Assembly (NCBI GenBank): GCA_947311845.1
Contig: CAMZMU010000055.1
Location: forward strand, 23,665,082 to 23,729,081
Length of the DNA stretch: 64,000 nucleotides
Origin: Poa pratensis
Lineage: Eukaryota > Streptophyta > Magnoliopsida > Poales > Poaceae
Reading direction: 5' to 3'
Shown: in pieces, positions 35,125 through 45,436 of the stretch
How positions within the stretch are numbered: position 1 is the stretch's first letter
Layout of the letters: each line of letters starts with the position of its first letter
Program-made: the position numbers and the translations under genes
The notes under the pieces: model-generated
The model's input: the letters and a program-made list of their open reading frames with translations, nothing else
Databases searched by the model: none
Told to the model about the DNA's origin: nothing

Positions 35125-36898
35125 TGTAGGGATATGCGCGACAGAAAATCAAAAAAATTCTCTCACATGCGGAAGCAACACCCAAAGATCTTATCTAAGG
35201 AGATGCAAGTAACGGGGAGGGTAATCAACATACCCTCGAAGAACACGAGCGTTGGACGTTAATCACAACGCAGCTTGGTGTAGACCTTGATGCGGTTCAC
35301 TCCAATCAGCACCACAACGAGCGGTGCCTCTGAGATTTACACACGTACGGCTCAGCAACGTCTCCTCTTCTTGATCCAGCAAGCTTGAAGGAGAAGTAGA
35401 CGGGATTCAAACTAGCGGCACGATGGTGTGGTGGTTCGGTGAGCTCTCACGCGGGCAGGGCTTCACTAAGCCAAGACCACAAGAGAAAGGAGCAAGAGGA
35501 AGTGTACCGGCTTAGGAATCAATCCCATATCTTTCCCCAAATGGTACCCTCCTTATGTAGGATGTGGGGAGGAGCTGTGAGGCTTGCCTCCTGAGCTTCC
35601 CCAGGAAGGAACCAGCCTCCAAATCTTCCCCAGGAAGAAACCAGCCTCCAAATCTTCCCCTGGAAGAAACCAGCCTCCAAATCTTCCCTAGGAAGGAACT
35701 TGGCTACCAAATCTTCCCCAGGAAGGAACCGGCCTCCAAGGCTTCCCTAGGAAGGAACCTAGCTGCCAAGACTTCTCAAGGAAGGAACTTGGCTGCCAAA
35801 TATCCTAAATGGGACGTTCGGGATAGTGGGCCCCACCATGGGACCCACCGGAACATTTCAGGAAAACCCCCGATACAATATCGGTTAATTCCTGAACCTT
35901 TCCGAAACCCAAAAACCACATTCCTATATATGAAACTTTATCTCCGGACTCTTCCGGAGCTCCTTGTGATATCCCGGATCCTATCCGGGACTCTGAACAA
36001 CCTTCGGTCTCACCATTATAATTATCCCAAAGCTACTCTAGCGTCACCAAACTTTAAGTGTGTGACCCTACGGGTTCGAGAACAAGTGGACATGATCGAG
36101 ACTCCTCTACGATCAATAAGCATTAGCGGGACCTGGATGCCCATAATGACTCCCACAAGTTTAACGAAGATCGTTATCGGTGTGAACCACAATGTCAATG
36201 TATTCCATTTCCTTTGTCTCACGATATTTTACTTACCCGAGATCTGATCGGCGGTATCACCATACCTAGCTCAATCTCGTTACTAGTAAGTACTCTTTAC
36301 TCGTTCCATAATACAACATTCCATGTGGCTAACTCTTTAGTCATGTGCTTGCAAGCGATACCGAATGTGCATTACCGAGTGGGCCCAGAGTATATCTCTC
36401 CGTCACACGGAGGGACAAATCCCAGTCTTGATACATGCAAATCAACAAGTACTTTCGGAGATACCTGTAAGACACCTTTATAGTCACCCAGTTACGAAGT
36501 GACGTTTGAAGTCCCCAAGACGTATTCCTCAGTACCCGGGATAGACATAATCTCATGGTCAAAGAAACAGGATACTTGACAATACAAAACATGGCAATAT
36601 ATACTTATTGATCCGATCAATATTGCTATGCTTGGTTGGGTCTATCCATCACATCATTCTCCAATGACATGACCTCGTTATTAATTGACAACTCATGTCC
36701 ATGGTTAGGAAACCATAACCATCATTAATCAACGAGCTAGTCTAGTAGAGGCTTACTAGGGACTCTATGTTGTTTACATAACCACACATGTATTAGGTTT
36801 CCGGTTAATACAATTATAGCATGGAGAATAAACATTACCATGAACATGGAAATATGATAATAACTCTTTATTATTGCCTCTAGGGCATATTTCCAACA
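35125..36898 (-). repeat. Copia 3' LTR of the BARE1/Angela/WIS group
   Basis: On the minus strand it starts TGTTGGAAATATGCCCTAGA, the hallmark of this abundant Triticeae family, and ends CGCATATCCCTACA. The length of 1774 bp fits the family. It contains a run of degenerate tandem units with 'ccaaatcttccccaggaag' (about 35580-35800). Confidence 0.9.
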
Positions 36899-36989
36899 AT
36901 CTCCCACTTGCACTAGAGTCAATAATCTAGTTAACATTGTAAGGATCTAACACCCATGGGCTTATGGTGTTGATCATGTTTGGCTAGTG

Positions 36990-38340
36990 GAAGATGTTTT
37001 AGTCAACGGGTCTGACACCTCAGGTCCGTTTGTATTTTGCATATCTTTGCGTCTTCACGCTCCACTCATTCATAATGATGTGGAATCAGCTTTGTATATG
37101 TTGGAATCTCTGGTGGAACCTTAACTCCTCGGCATTAATTATGGAGCCAAACATTGTCTCACAATGGAGCTCCATAGCTTTACCTTCGTCGGAGCTACAC
37201 CAAGTTCAGTTATGAACTTTTGATTCAACACCCTCCTTCGCTGCTTCCAAAGTGGTGATATACTCAGCTATCATTGTAGAATTCGTCACAGTGTTAAACT
37301 TTGGAACACTTCCAAATCCAGCATGGAACTCCTTCTAGCTTACTGCGTTTCCGCATAACCAGCAAGTTTGATTGAGATCGATAATCGTCAGGATTAGTCA
37401 TGAGTCTAGCATTGGTGTAACCCCTTACAACGAGCTCATCATGACCTCCATAGAACGAGAAACAACTCCTTAGTCCTTCTCAAGTACTTAAGGAAGTTTT
37501 TCACTGTTGTCCAGTGATCATCATCCATGATCACTCTGGTATCTGCTCATAACACTTATGGCATAGGAAACATCTGGTTGTGTACATGTTATGGTATGAA
37601 TGATTGATCCAATCAATCATGCATTCTTGCTCATCATGTGTCGAAGACACTGAGTCTTGCTCAACTTCAACCATGTGAACATGGTAAGAACACTTCTTGC
37701 CTTTTCATACCGAACTACTTCAGTACTATGTCCATGTACTCTGGCTTATCCATATTAGGTATCGGAATCTATCTCCATAGATCTTTATATCCAATATGTA
37801 GGCATCTTTGCTTTAATCATTCATAGAAAACTATTTTCAATGATGATTTAGCTGTATTAAGAAAATATACATTATTTCAAATCAACAATATGTCTCCACA
37901 TAAAGTTTTAGAAATATTTCTCGGCGCTCCCACTTACTTTGTTGAATTCTCAAGCATCTTTGCCGTCCACGATGAAGTCAAAACATTTTAACGCTTCATC
38001 TAGGCAAATATTCCAACTCCATCATGCTTGCTTCAGTTCCATAAAATGAATTCTGAAGTGAGCATACCTTTCTAGCATTATATGCAACGACAAACCCTTA
38101 GATTGCATCAAATGCATGTCCTCGGTTAGCTTCCATTAGGAACGCTGTTTTGAAGTCCACTGGATTCTGCTAATAATTTGCTCCGGTGGTTAGTGAAACA
38201 AAATACCTACGCAGAAATACTTTTTCCTTACGCCTTCAAGTGAGTGTTACTGTACCTTCTACACATTTTATTTTGCTTACTCGATGTTTAGTGTAATCGA
38301 TGAGTCATGGACATATAAACGTGCGCAGATTCCACTGGAT
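36990..38340 (-). pseudogene. Copia RT/RNase H remnant, heavily decayed
   Basis: On the minus strand short islands remain: SDPLTK near 37010 (the 'DPLTK' end of Copia pol) and STMIAEYITTLEAAKEG near 37280-37230 (RNase H, normally S-T-x-E-A-E-Y). Between and beyond these the frames are lost. A 'ccactggattctgctaat' motif occurs twice (38157 and 38331). The enzyme is dead. Assignment rests on these islands and the adjoining LTR. Confidence 0.6.
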
Positions 38341-38369
38341 TCTGCTAATCATTAGAATTGACCAATGAG

Positions 38370-39047
38370 TCGTTCAAGTCATGGACTCGTTAAGGAAAGA
38401 TATGGACGAGTACCAAAGCTTGCAAGATATGCTCCAGAGGTAATTTCAATCATTATCGCTCTATATTGACCTCTTTCATTCATTTTCTGATATCAAGTAA
38501 TTAATAATTCCTTTAATCATTTTCTTTTGGCGGGCAGGGTTTGGAAACGGTTCATCTTGAAGGTTCCAGGGGATTGGAAACCGGAGCTGTATTTTTATAC
38601 CACCAAGTTAAGTAGTACTATATATATAGGTTCGCGCAACTCTTTAATTCTATTTTCAATACCATTATCATGCTTGATTATTATTTGATTAAATTCTATT
38701 TTTTGTAAAGTGGTATCTGAGGCAGTCACAAGGGACTAATTTATGTGCATACTACGTTTTCGAGTACATGCGCTCTTTTGTCAGTGAGCGGAATAGAGAA
38801 GTCAGAACAGCTGAAGTATGTATACACTATTCACAATTTTTTATTACCATATTGTGTTGAGTTCCATTCATAAATTACAACTCACATATTCATATTGATC
38901 TAGATGGATCGAATGTGGGACCAGCTCATACCAACGAAGCGCCTAAAAGCAATTCAAGAGGAATTGGCGGGATTTTTGAACTCGGAGGTCCTGAAGAAAA
39001 CTGGAGAATTTTATCACCCTAGCAATTATTTTTTGCCTCCGATGTAA
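38370..39047 (+). pseudogene. CACTA Ulp1-like (C48) cysteine protease tail
   Basis: Four exons can be read: up to 38439 (MDSLRKDMDEYQSLQDMLQ), 38538 to about 38609 (VWKRFILKVPGDWKPELYFY), 38711-38815 and 38904-39047. Exon 3 holds LRQSQGTNLCAYYVFEYMRS, with the Gln and Cys of the Ulp1/SENP active site. The last exon ends LPPM-stop. In related plant CACTA elements this domain forms the C-terminus of ORF2. The donor after exon 2 reads AAG|TTAAGTAG instead of GTAAG, a probable splice-site mutation. The N-terminal half of the domain (His, Asp) was lost with the Copia/gypsy insertion block. Confidence 0.7.
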
Positions 39048-39239
39048 TTGACGTGAACTCGACGTGTGAGAAACGTGATGTCGGTGTAGTATGAACTTGT
39101 GGGCTTATGTATGTATGAATCAAACGTGACCTCGGTGTATTGTATACTTTAATTTATGTGTATGACTTGTTGTCTGCGCAACGTGATCTTCGTAAAAATA
39201 ATTAATTGGAAAACAAAAAATCGAAACCCCTAAAAAATA

Positions 39240-39465
39240 AATTAGCAGAAAACAAAAGGCAGAAACCTTTGGTACCAACCGGGACCAAAGGGTTCCCGCC
39301 CATGCCCGCCCTGCCGTGGCCACGTGGAGGGCCATCCGTCCCGGTTCGTAAGCACCCGAGACGAAAGCCCCCTCCCCCATTTAGTCCCGACCCTTTAGTC
39401 TCGGTTGTAAAACCGGGACCAAAGGGCCTCTGGACCCAGGACAGATGGGCTATTTTCCACTAGTG
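39240..39465 (+). repeat. CACTA right subterminal and terminal repeats
   Basis: Inverted copies of the 'tttggtaccaaccgggacca' and 'gtcccggttcg' motif class lie at about 39269-39292, 39338-39348 and 39388-39424, and the element ends TTTTCCACTAGTG. They mirror the left end. Confidence 0.8.
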
Positions 39466-39612
39466 GGATCAGTACGTGACGTCTCTAAGATAACACCGGA
39501 AGAGGTAGCACTACGTATGGATGGTCGACATAAGCTCATAGTCAAGTCCATGTTATTCTTTTGAAATTTGCTAATGAAATGATGCTTTCCTGGAGTCAAT
39601 GTACTCTAGATA
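39466..39612. repeat. Host block A, middle piece
   Basis: 'ggatcagtacgtgacgtctc', 'ggaagaggtagcactacgta' and 'ggtcgacataagctcatagt' align with 50630-50780 (block B) and 61750-61900 (block C). The piece ends at the Helitron junction. No gene. Confidence 0.8.
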
Positions 39613-42600
39613 CTAGGCAAGATGGCGCGACGACACGCCGCGCCCGTGTGTGTATGAGCGTATTTTGTGTTTTTAATAGTGTTAATTATTTAGTTTTTTG
39701 TTCAAAAAGTAAAACGTATGTGCTGAAGTGAAAGATTGTGTGTATTAAGAGAAGTATTTGTAGTTAGATGTGTGAGTTTAATTTGTATTAAAAGGTACCG
39801 TATGTTTGTTAGATCATTATATGTATAATTTTGCAATCACTAACTGTAATATTTTAAAGATAAACTGGATGATACAATGGATAGTATTGTTGGAAAATTT
39901 AGCGTGTTGACATGCGGTGTCTGTTGTGATCGGAAATTTTGAATTCCATTTTGATTTATTTTTTTCCTAGTGAAAAAATAGAAGAATTATCTAGAGGTCT
40001 AACACAACATTTTTTAAACAAAATGAACATTTTTTAGTCCATGTGGGAAGTTCGAAAACTTCTTAGATTTTAATATTTCTTAGTTTTACTTTTGTGTGCA
40101 ATGGTTATTTGATGCAACTTTTGTGTTGAAAGCTTGAAAATTTATTAAATTTGAAATTTGTGTTACGCCGTGACCGATGCAGTGATCTTGATACAATATG
40201 TATTGTCTACGGAATTTGTATCCACTCAACGCAGTAAAATCTGTTCGGGAAAAGAAAATCAGAGAAGCATGCATGAAATATATTTGAAACTTCTGTGAAT
40301 ATTGTTGTATATTATCGGGGAAATAATATTTTTGTGTTGTTGAATATTCTCTGGAGGAAAATACCTGTTGGAAAGATTTTCAACAAATACCGTGTGAAAG
40401 TTATTTTAAAACTAAAAAAATTGTTTAATGTTTTATTGGGGGGAAGGGGGAAAATATTTGTTGGGAAAAAAATCCAAGGAAAACTTGTTTCAGATCTATG
40501 TTGAAACTTATTAGAAATGATGAATGTTTGTTGGTGAGAAAAAATTATTTAAGAAAATATATTTTTCTGCAAATTATGATATATTATTTGTATTATTTTA
40601 TTTAGCCGATTAAAAGATTTTAATTTTACACATTTTAGTTTTTTTATTATGAAATTTTGAAACTTAATGAAAATATTGTGGAAAAAATTTGGTGAGAAAG
40701 AATTATTTTTAAATATTCAAATTTTGGAATTTGATCATATGCCATAAACATGCAACGTTTATTTTTTGTGTTTATGATGATATTTTTGTTATATTTTTCT
40801 CGTCCGGGTGGTAAAATTGAAAATTGAAATTTTCTACATTTAAAAATTACGCAAAATTGGAAATTATTGAATTGTAAAGAAAGCTTACGTTTTGAGATTG
40901 TTTAGTGTTCGAAAATTGTTCATTTTGGGAAGTTATTTAGATCTGAATTATGTTAACGTTTAAAAAAAATGTTCATATTTGAAGGGCATTTGTTAATTTC
41001 AAATATGTATCATGTAGTAGTTTTTGAAAAATTGTTTAAATAACTAAAACAATATATATAAAGTTGTTTAAATTATGTGAAGTATGTACTATTGTGAAAT
41101 ATTTGTTTTTTGGATTTGAGTATATCTATTTGAAAAGTAATTTGAAAACAGCTATTTGTTTATATCTGCATTTGTAGTTGCAGCATCTAATATTTTTGAA
41201 ATTTTTTAAATACCTTGAAACAATGTCTACAAAGTGTTTTAAATTATTTGAAGCATGTACTATTTTTAATTTTGTTTATTTGATTCAACTATATTTATTT
41301 GGAAAATAAGTTTGGAACAGTTATTTATCAATATTTACGGTTGTGGTATTCTTATTTTGATATTTTCAGAACACACGATATGAATGGGTAATAGTATTTT
41401 AATAATTTATCGAAATCTATTTAAATAAGGTGTTTTGTACCATTTTTTTTGTCGGGTTTATGATATTGAATGATATTACTGATAATATTTTTCTGGATTT
41501 TATTTGAGATCAAAAGGAAATTATGAAATCCATATTTTATCAAATGGGCCTTTATGTACTATTTTAAATTATGAAGAATTGAAATAATTTTGGAAAGGTT
41601 CCAAAGTATTTAAAATGTCTATTTTGGTTTTTACTTTTTTTTTTGGATTTTGGGCTGAATTGATTTGGAGCTATATTTATATATAAGGTTATTTGAAAAG
41701 TTTCAAAAGTTTTGGAAAATAGAGAAACATAATAGAAAGAAATGAAAAAAAAAAGATCCGAGCCAGCTGCCCAGCCCAACCCTTTATGTATTATTTTAAA
41801 TTATGAAGAATTGAAATAATTAGAGAAAATGGGTCCGTATTATCTCGAAATATATCTAATCAAGCATTTTTTTTGAATGCAACTACATAATTAGAGAATT
41901 TTAAGTTATATTGCTTTCAAATATGGTTGCCAAACCAAAATGATCAAATTTGGTTTTTTTGCTATAATTTTCTTATTTAGCACTATATTCAGAGGAAGTA
42001 TATTATGGTTATCGATAAATATTAACCAATTTGTGCATTAATTTAAATATGGTTATATCCAAATATTAACTAATTTGAGCATTAATCTTAATTTGAAAAT
42101 GGACGTATTCAGGAGTATTTTTTAGGATTGAAAATTGTTGTAACTAAATAAAAGCTTATTTTTAAAAGGGTTCAGATTTCGAAATTTGTTCAAATTGGAA
42201 AGTTTTGCAGATTCGGGTTTTTTTTTACATCTGTAAAATGATCAGATTTGGAAGGCATTTAAATGTTTGAAGCATCCAAATTTTAAATTCGATCGTATGC
42301 CGTAAATAGTTAGTATTTAAACTTGTGGTCATTTTGATATATTGATGGATATATTTGAAGTTTGAAGTAACTAATTTTGTAGCATTTAGTAGTTTTTATA
42401 AATTGTTCAAATACCATAGAAAAATATGTATAAATTGTTTCAAATTGTTTGAAACATGTTCTTTCTAATTTTTTTTCCGACAGCAAACTACGAAATTCAT
42501 TTTTTGCAAAACGACGTGAAGGTGTGAAATGAGTTTTTATATATTATTTTAGAAATTAAAGGTTTGAAATAATTTGGAAAAGGTCCCAATGTATGTAAAA

Positions 42601-43439
42601 TAGTTGTTTGGTTTTTTACAATTTTTTTGAATTTGGTCTGAATTAATTTGGAGCTATATTTCAAAAATTACAAAAGTTTTCGAAAAAGAAAAAAGAAAAA
42701 AAGGAAAAGGCCGGCCAGCCGCAGAGCAGCCGGCCCAGCTGTCCAGCCTGACGACAGGACGACGTCACAGGGGGGCGGAGCCGCGCGACGTCGAGCCGAG
42801 ACGCGTGGATGATCACGTCCGACGCGCCCGGAGGCGGGCTACGCGGGAGTGGCGGCGCCGCCTCGCTTTGGTCGCCGGAGCGCCGGCGGCGTCGTGCGGA
42901 CGCGGCGGCCGGACCGAGCGTACGGCGGCGTCGATTGCGGCGCGCAGACGGCGTTTCGGCAGGCAATCTGCGGCGAGGAGGGAGCGACGGCGACGGCGAA
43001 GCTCGCCGTGTCCGGCGATTTGAAAGGGGAGAGGCGGAGCGGCGGCGGCAGGCATCGGCGGCGACGGCGAGTTCCGGCTCGCGCGGGAGAGAGGAAGAGG
43101 GCGAGCGAGTTGTGGCGGCAGTTTTACACGGAGATCCCTGACGTTTCCACATTTTGCGATTTGGTCCTTTTTGGGGGGTTTTGTGTAAAAGATTGCGCCA
43201 ATATTCGTGCGCGAGGGGCGACTGGCTTGGCACCGGTTCCACTGGAGGTGACCGGGCGACGTGGCAGTCGCCGATTGGTGCGGAGCCGCGCGTACTGTTC
43301 CCAGGAACAGTACTACGCGTTTGGGTCGATGTGGCTTGATCCTGGCCGTCCGTTTCGCCGATCGGACGGCCAGAATAAAAAGGGCGACGTGGGCTGAGGG
43401 TTTGGGGGTGGCCGTGTCCGCCCTTTATATATAAAGGTA
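39613..43439 (-). mobile_element. Non-autonomous Helitron-like insertion
   Basis: Host block A is interrupted between A and T here (compare 'ggatattgcaaatg' in block B at about 50766). The left end, read on the minus strand, has a GC-rich hairpin (GGCGCG...CGCGCC, 39644-39624), a seven-base spacer and CTAG, followed by host T: a Helitron 3' end. The opposite end starts TACCTTTATATATAAAGGGC, not the canonical TC. The interior is AT-rich and repetitive (39650-42660, with recurring 'aattatttgaagcatgtact'-like units), then GC-rich (42700-43400). No Rep/helicase gene is present. The 266-codon Arg/Pro-rich minus frame at 42661-43461 looks like composition, not a gene. Confidence 0.65.
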
Positions 43440-43664
43440 TTACAAATGAGAATTCATGCAATCATATGCAGTGGCAAGGAAAAAAAAAGGCGTACAAATC
43501 GGCGGCCAATTAAGAACCTAGTGAGAAATACAACGGAGAACCTGGTCCCGCTCGTTCCCTACATCACTGCCGTCCAGCAGTTACAGATTCCAGATGTCAT
43601 CTTCCTTCGTTTCAAATTAATTGATACTACTTTATCTATATACGAGTGTAATATATTTTTGAGG
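43440..43664. repeat. Host block A, right piece, and LINE target
   Basis: 'gcaatcatatgcagtggcaa' and 'ggccaattaag' match blocks B (50787) and C (61930); similarity ends near 43515. At 43585-43640 a stretch 'ttccttcgtttcaaattaat' resembles one end of a Stowaway MITE but its partner end was not found. The AT-rich motif agtgtaatatatttttga (43645-43662) is the left target duplication of the next insertion. Confidence 0.6.
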
Positions 43665-45118
43665 AGACTTTTCTTTCCCCGTAACCGCTCCGCGTCGCCC
43701 CCCGCGGGCGACCGGGGCGAACCCTAGCTGCGCCGCCTCCGCACCCCTACTCCTCCCCTCCTCCGCCGCCGCCGGCGAGCGCCGTCGGGCGAAGCCCGTG
43801 CGGTGCCGGCGGCGGCGGCCTTCCTCAACCCGCGCGTGCGTCGGTCTTCGTGGGGCAAACTCGGCGACGGCGGTGCACCATGGACGCTGAGCTCGGGCCG
43901 GCGGCCTCTTGCGTTGCCGTGTGGGCGACGACGACGGCACGCCCGGCGGCGGCGCGCGCGGAGCCGGACTCCGGCGGGGGCGTGGTGAGGAGGGAGCTGG
44001 CGGCGCATCTGAGCCTTGGGCCGGGCCTCGGGCCTAGCCCTTGCAGCGCGCGGCTGGCCACCTGCAAATGCAGGCGAGGTTGGAGACGGCGCAGAACACT
44101 GCGTCGGTCGGGTTCTCCACCTCCGGCTGCCATCCCCTGTTGCTGCCGGCGTGTGGGTCGGATCTGGGCCAGCGGGCTCGGTTCTGACCTAGCGGCGAGT
44201 TCCCGGCGGGTAGCTGTTGGTAGGGGCGATGTGGATCTGCCGATGGATGGTGACGGCGGCAGCCTTGGCGCTGCAGCGTGGTGGCGGAGCTAGTCGAGCC
44301 TGATCTGGACCGGATCGGACTGATCTAGACCGGATCAAACTGATCTGGACCGGATCTGGGGCCTGACAGGCATTGCCTTACTGCGTCCGGTCGGCGACCA
44401 CTTTTGGCGGTGGAGGATGGCGGATCTCCTCCGATTGGCTGCTGCGCAGATTGCCGCCCACGCTGGCTTGGATCAGTCGCATTCCTACCTTGTCCGATAC
44501 GTTGGGCTTGCGGTGCACTGTTGTCGCTCACGGGACCCGAGTTCTAGGATGCCGGGACGGCGGCCCTGGAAGGTGGACTGCACGGGCGTTTATACGGCGG
44601 GCGACGTGGCGATGGTGATGACCTTTCTCCTTGGTCGTGTGGACGGCGAGGAGCGGGTGGCGGGGGTCCCTGGCGTTGGTGGCGCTTCGGCGAAGTCACC
44701 TCCCAGATCGTGTTCTGGAGGACAGACTTGGGGATTCTGAGCGGTCCAACATTCCGAACGTTGTGCGAAGGTTTTCCGAGCGAAAGCTCTGCGCTTTGGC
44801 GCCAATGACGGCGTTTCTTGCGGGTATCGTTACCCTCTTGGGGGCGTTATTGTGGTATCTTCGCCGCGTTAGAGCTCTGGGTGAAAACCCTGACCATTTT
44901 GGTCTCGACGACGGCGACGCACTGCGTCGTTACCTTCTTGAGGAGTCGTCGTGGAGCTTCGGTTCCGTGGGCTCGTTTCGGTGTCTTCAGTGGCAAGTTT
45001 TGTTTCTCCTTGTTCTTCTTTTTCTATCTTTGATCTGCTATGTAAGAGGTTCCCCTCATCACATTGTATCGGCCGTTGAGGCTTTATTTATAAAGCGGGG
45101 CTACGGCCTATTTCGTCT
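43665..45118 (+). mobile_element. LINE-like non-LTR insertion (non-autonomous)
   Basis: A 1.45-kb segment is flanked by agtgtaatatatttttga (43645) and agtgtaatgtattttattga (45119), an imperfect duplication of 18-20 bases as made by target-primed reverse transcription. It starts with a GC-rich leader (CCCGCGGGCGACCGGGGCGA) and ends with a TTTATTTATAAAGCGGGGC-type tail, which I associate with grass LINE 3' ends. No endonuclease or RT is encoded. The frames seen are GC-rich artefacts. It may be a LINE-mobilised non-autonomous family. Confidence 0.6.
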
Positions 45119-45138
45119 AGTGTAATGTATTTTATTGA

Positions 45139-45436
45139 ATCATACATTCTAATACCTCAAACAATAAATTCCCCATTATTTTTATCCAATATTTTGCATA
45201 CGTACTATGTTTTCTTGACGGAGGGCATATTTTATTGTTTCGTGAACATTTGTCAGGTTTGAGAAAGAACAGACATCATTTCAGAAATGGAACAAATGTA
45301 CATAATAGCATTTCATCTCACATAACTTAAGCAGATCTCAGAGCAGCCAGCAGCCTCTGAACGGTTATGATATGTCCTATACTCATGCGCGCATGTACAA
45401 AAGTATTTCCGATATGTCTTCTCTCTTTATTAATAA
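45139..45436. other. Intergenic AT-rich sequence
   Basis: No gene, repeat unit or RNA is recognised. It contains 'ttcttgacggagggcatatt' (near 45211), which resembles a Stowaway TIR, but no paired end. It lies between the LINE-like insertion and the second Helitron. Confidence 0.4.

Larger units (their letters stand above)
35125..38340 (-). mobile_element. Angela/BARE1-type Copia element, 5' part missing
   Basis: The minus strand has a complete 3' LTR (36898 to 35125), preceded by the polypurine tract AAGTGGGAGAT (36909-36899) and a decayed pol 3' region. No 5' LTR, primer site, gag, protease or integrase is seen. CACTA sequence resumes near 38350. The missing parts of this element and of the gypsy element next to it suggest one deletion removed both. 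The right boundary is approximate. Confidence 0.8.
5474..39465 (+). mobile_element. CACTA (En/Spm) DNA transposon, split by nested insertions
   Basis: The left end reads CACTAGTAGAAAACAGG and the right end, reverse-complemented, CACTAGTGGAAAATAGCC, which are matching CACTA terminal repeats. Flanks are ...aaaGGAT and GGATCAGT..., and the uninterrupted target is seen in block C as 'caaaggatcagtacgtgac' (61745-61763), so the insertion is defined from both sides. Contents in order: accessory membrane protein, TNP2-type transposase, ORF2, Ulp1-like protease. Subterminal GGTCCCGGTTCG-like motifs occur at both ends. Removing the two nested insertion blocks leaves roughly 8 kb, a normal size for a Triticeae CACTA. 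Several nonsense codons make it non-autonomous now. Confidence 0.9.

Noticed and set aside
35560..35820. Possible CRISPR-like or satellite array ('aaatcttccccaggaag' repeats)
   Set aside because: Irregular short tandem repeats inside a BARE1/Angela-type LTR of a plant genome; no spacer regularity.
42661..43461. 266-codon minus-strand frame, rich in Arg, Pro and Ser
   Set aside because: It lies in the GC-rich part of a Helitron-like insertion, crosses its boundary into host sequence, has overlapping frames on both strands and no recognisable domain.
43585..45225. A Stowaway MITE split by the LINE-like insertion
   Set aside because: 'ttccttcgtttcaaattaat' and 'ttcttgacggagggca' each resemble a Stowaway end, but the ends do not pair with each other and TA flanks are lacking.
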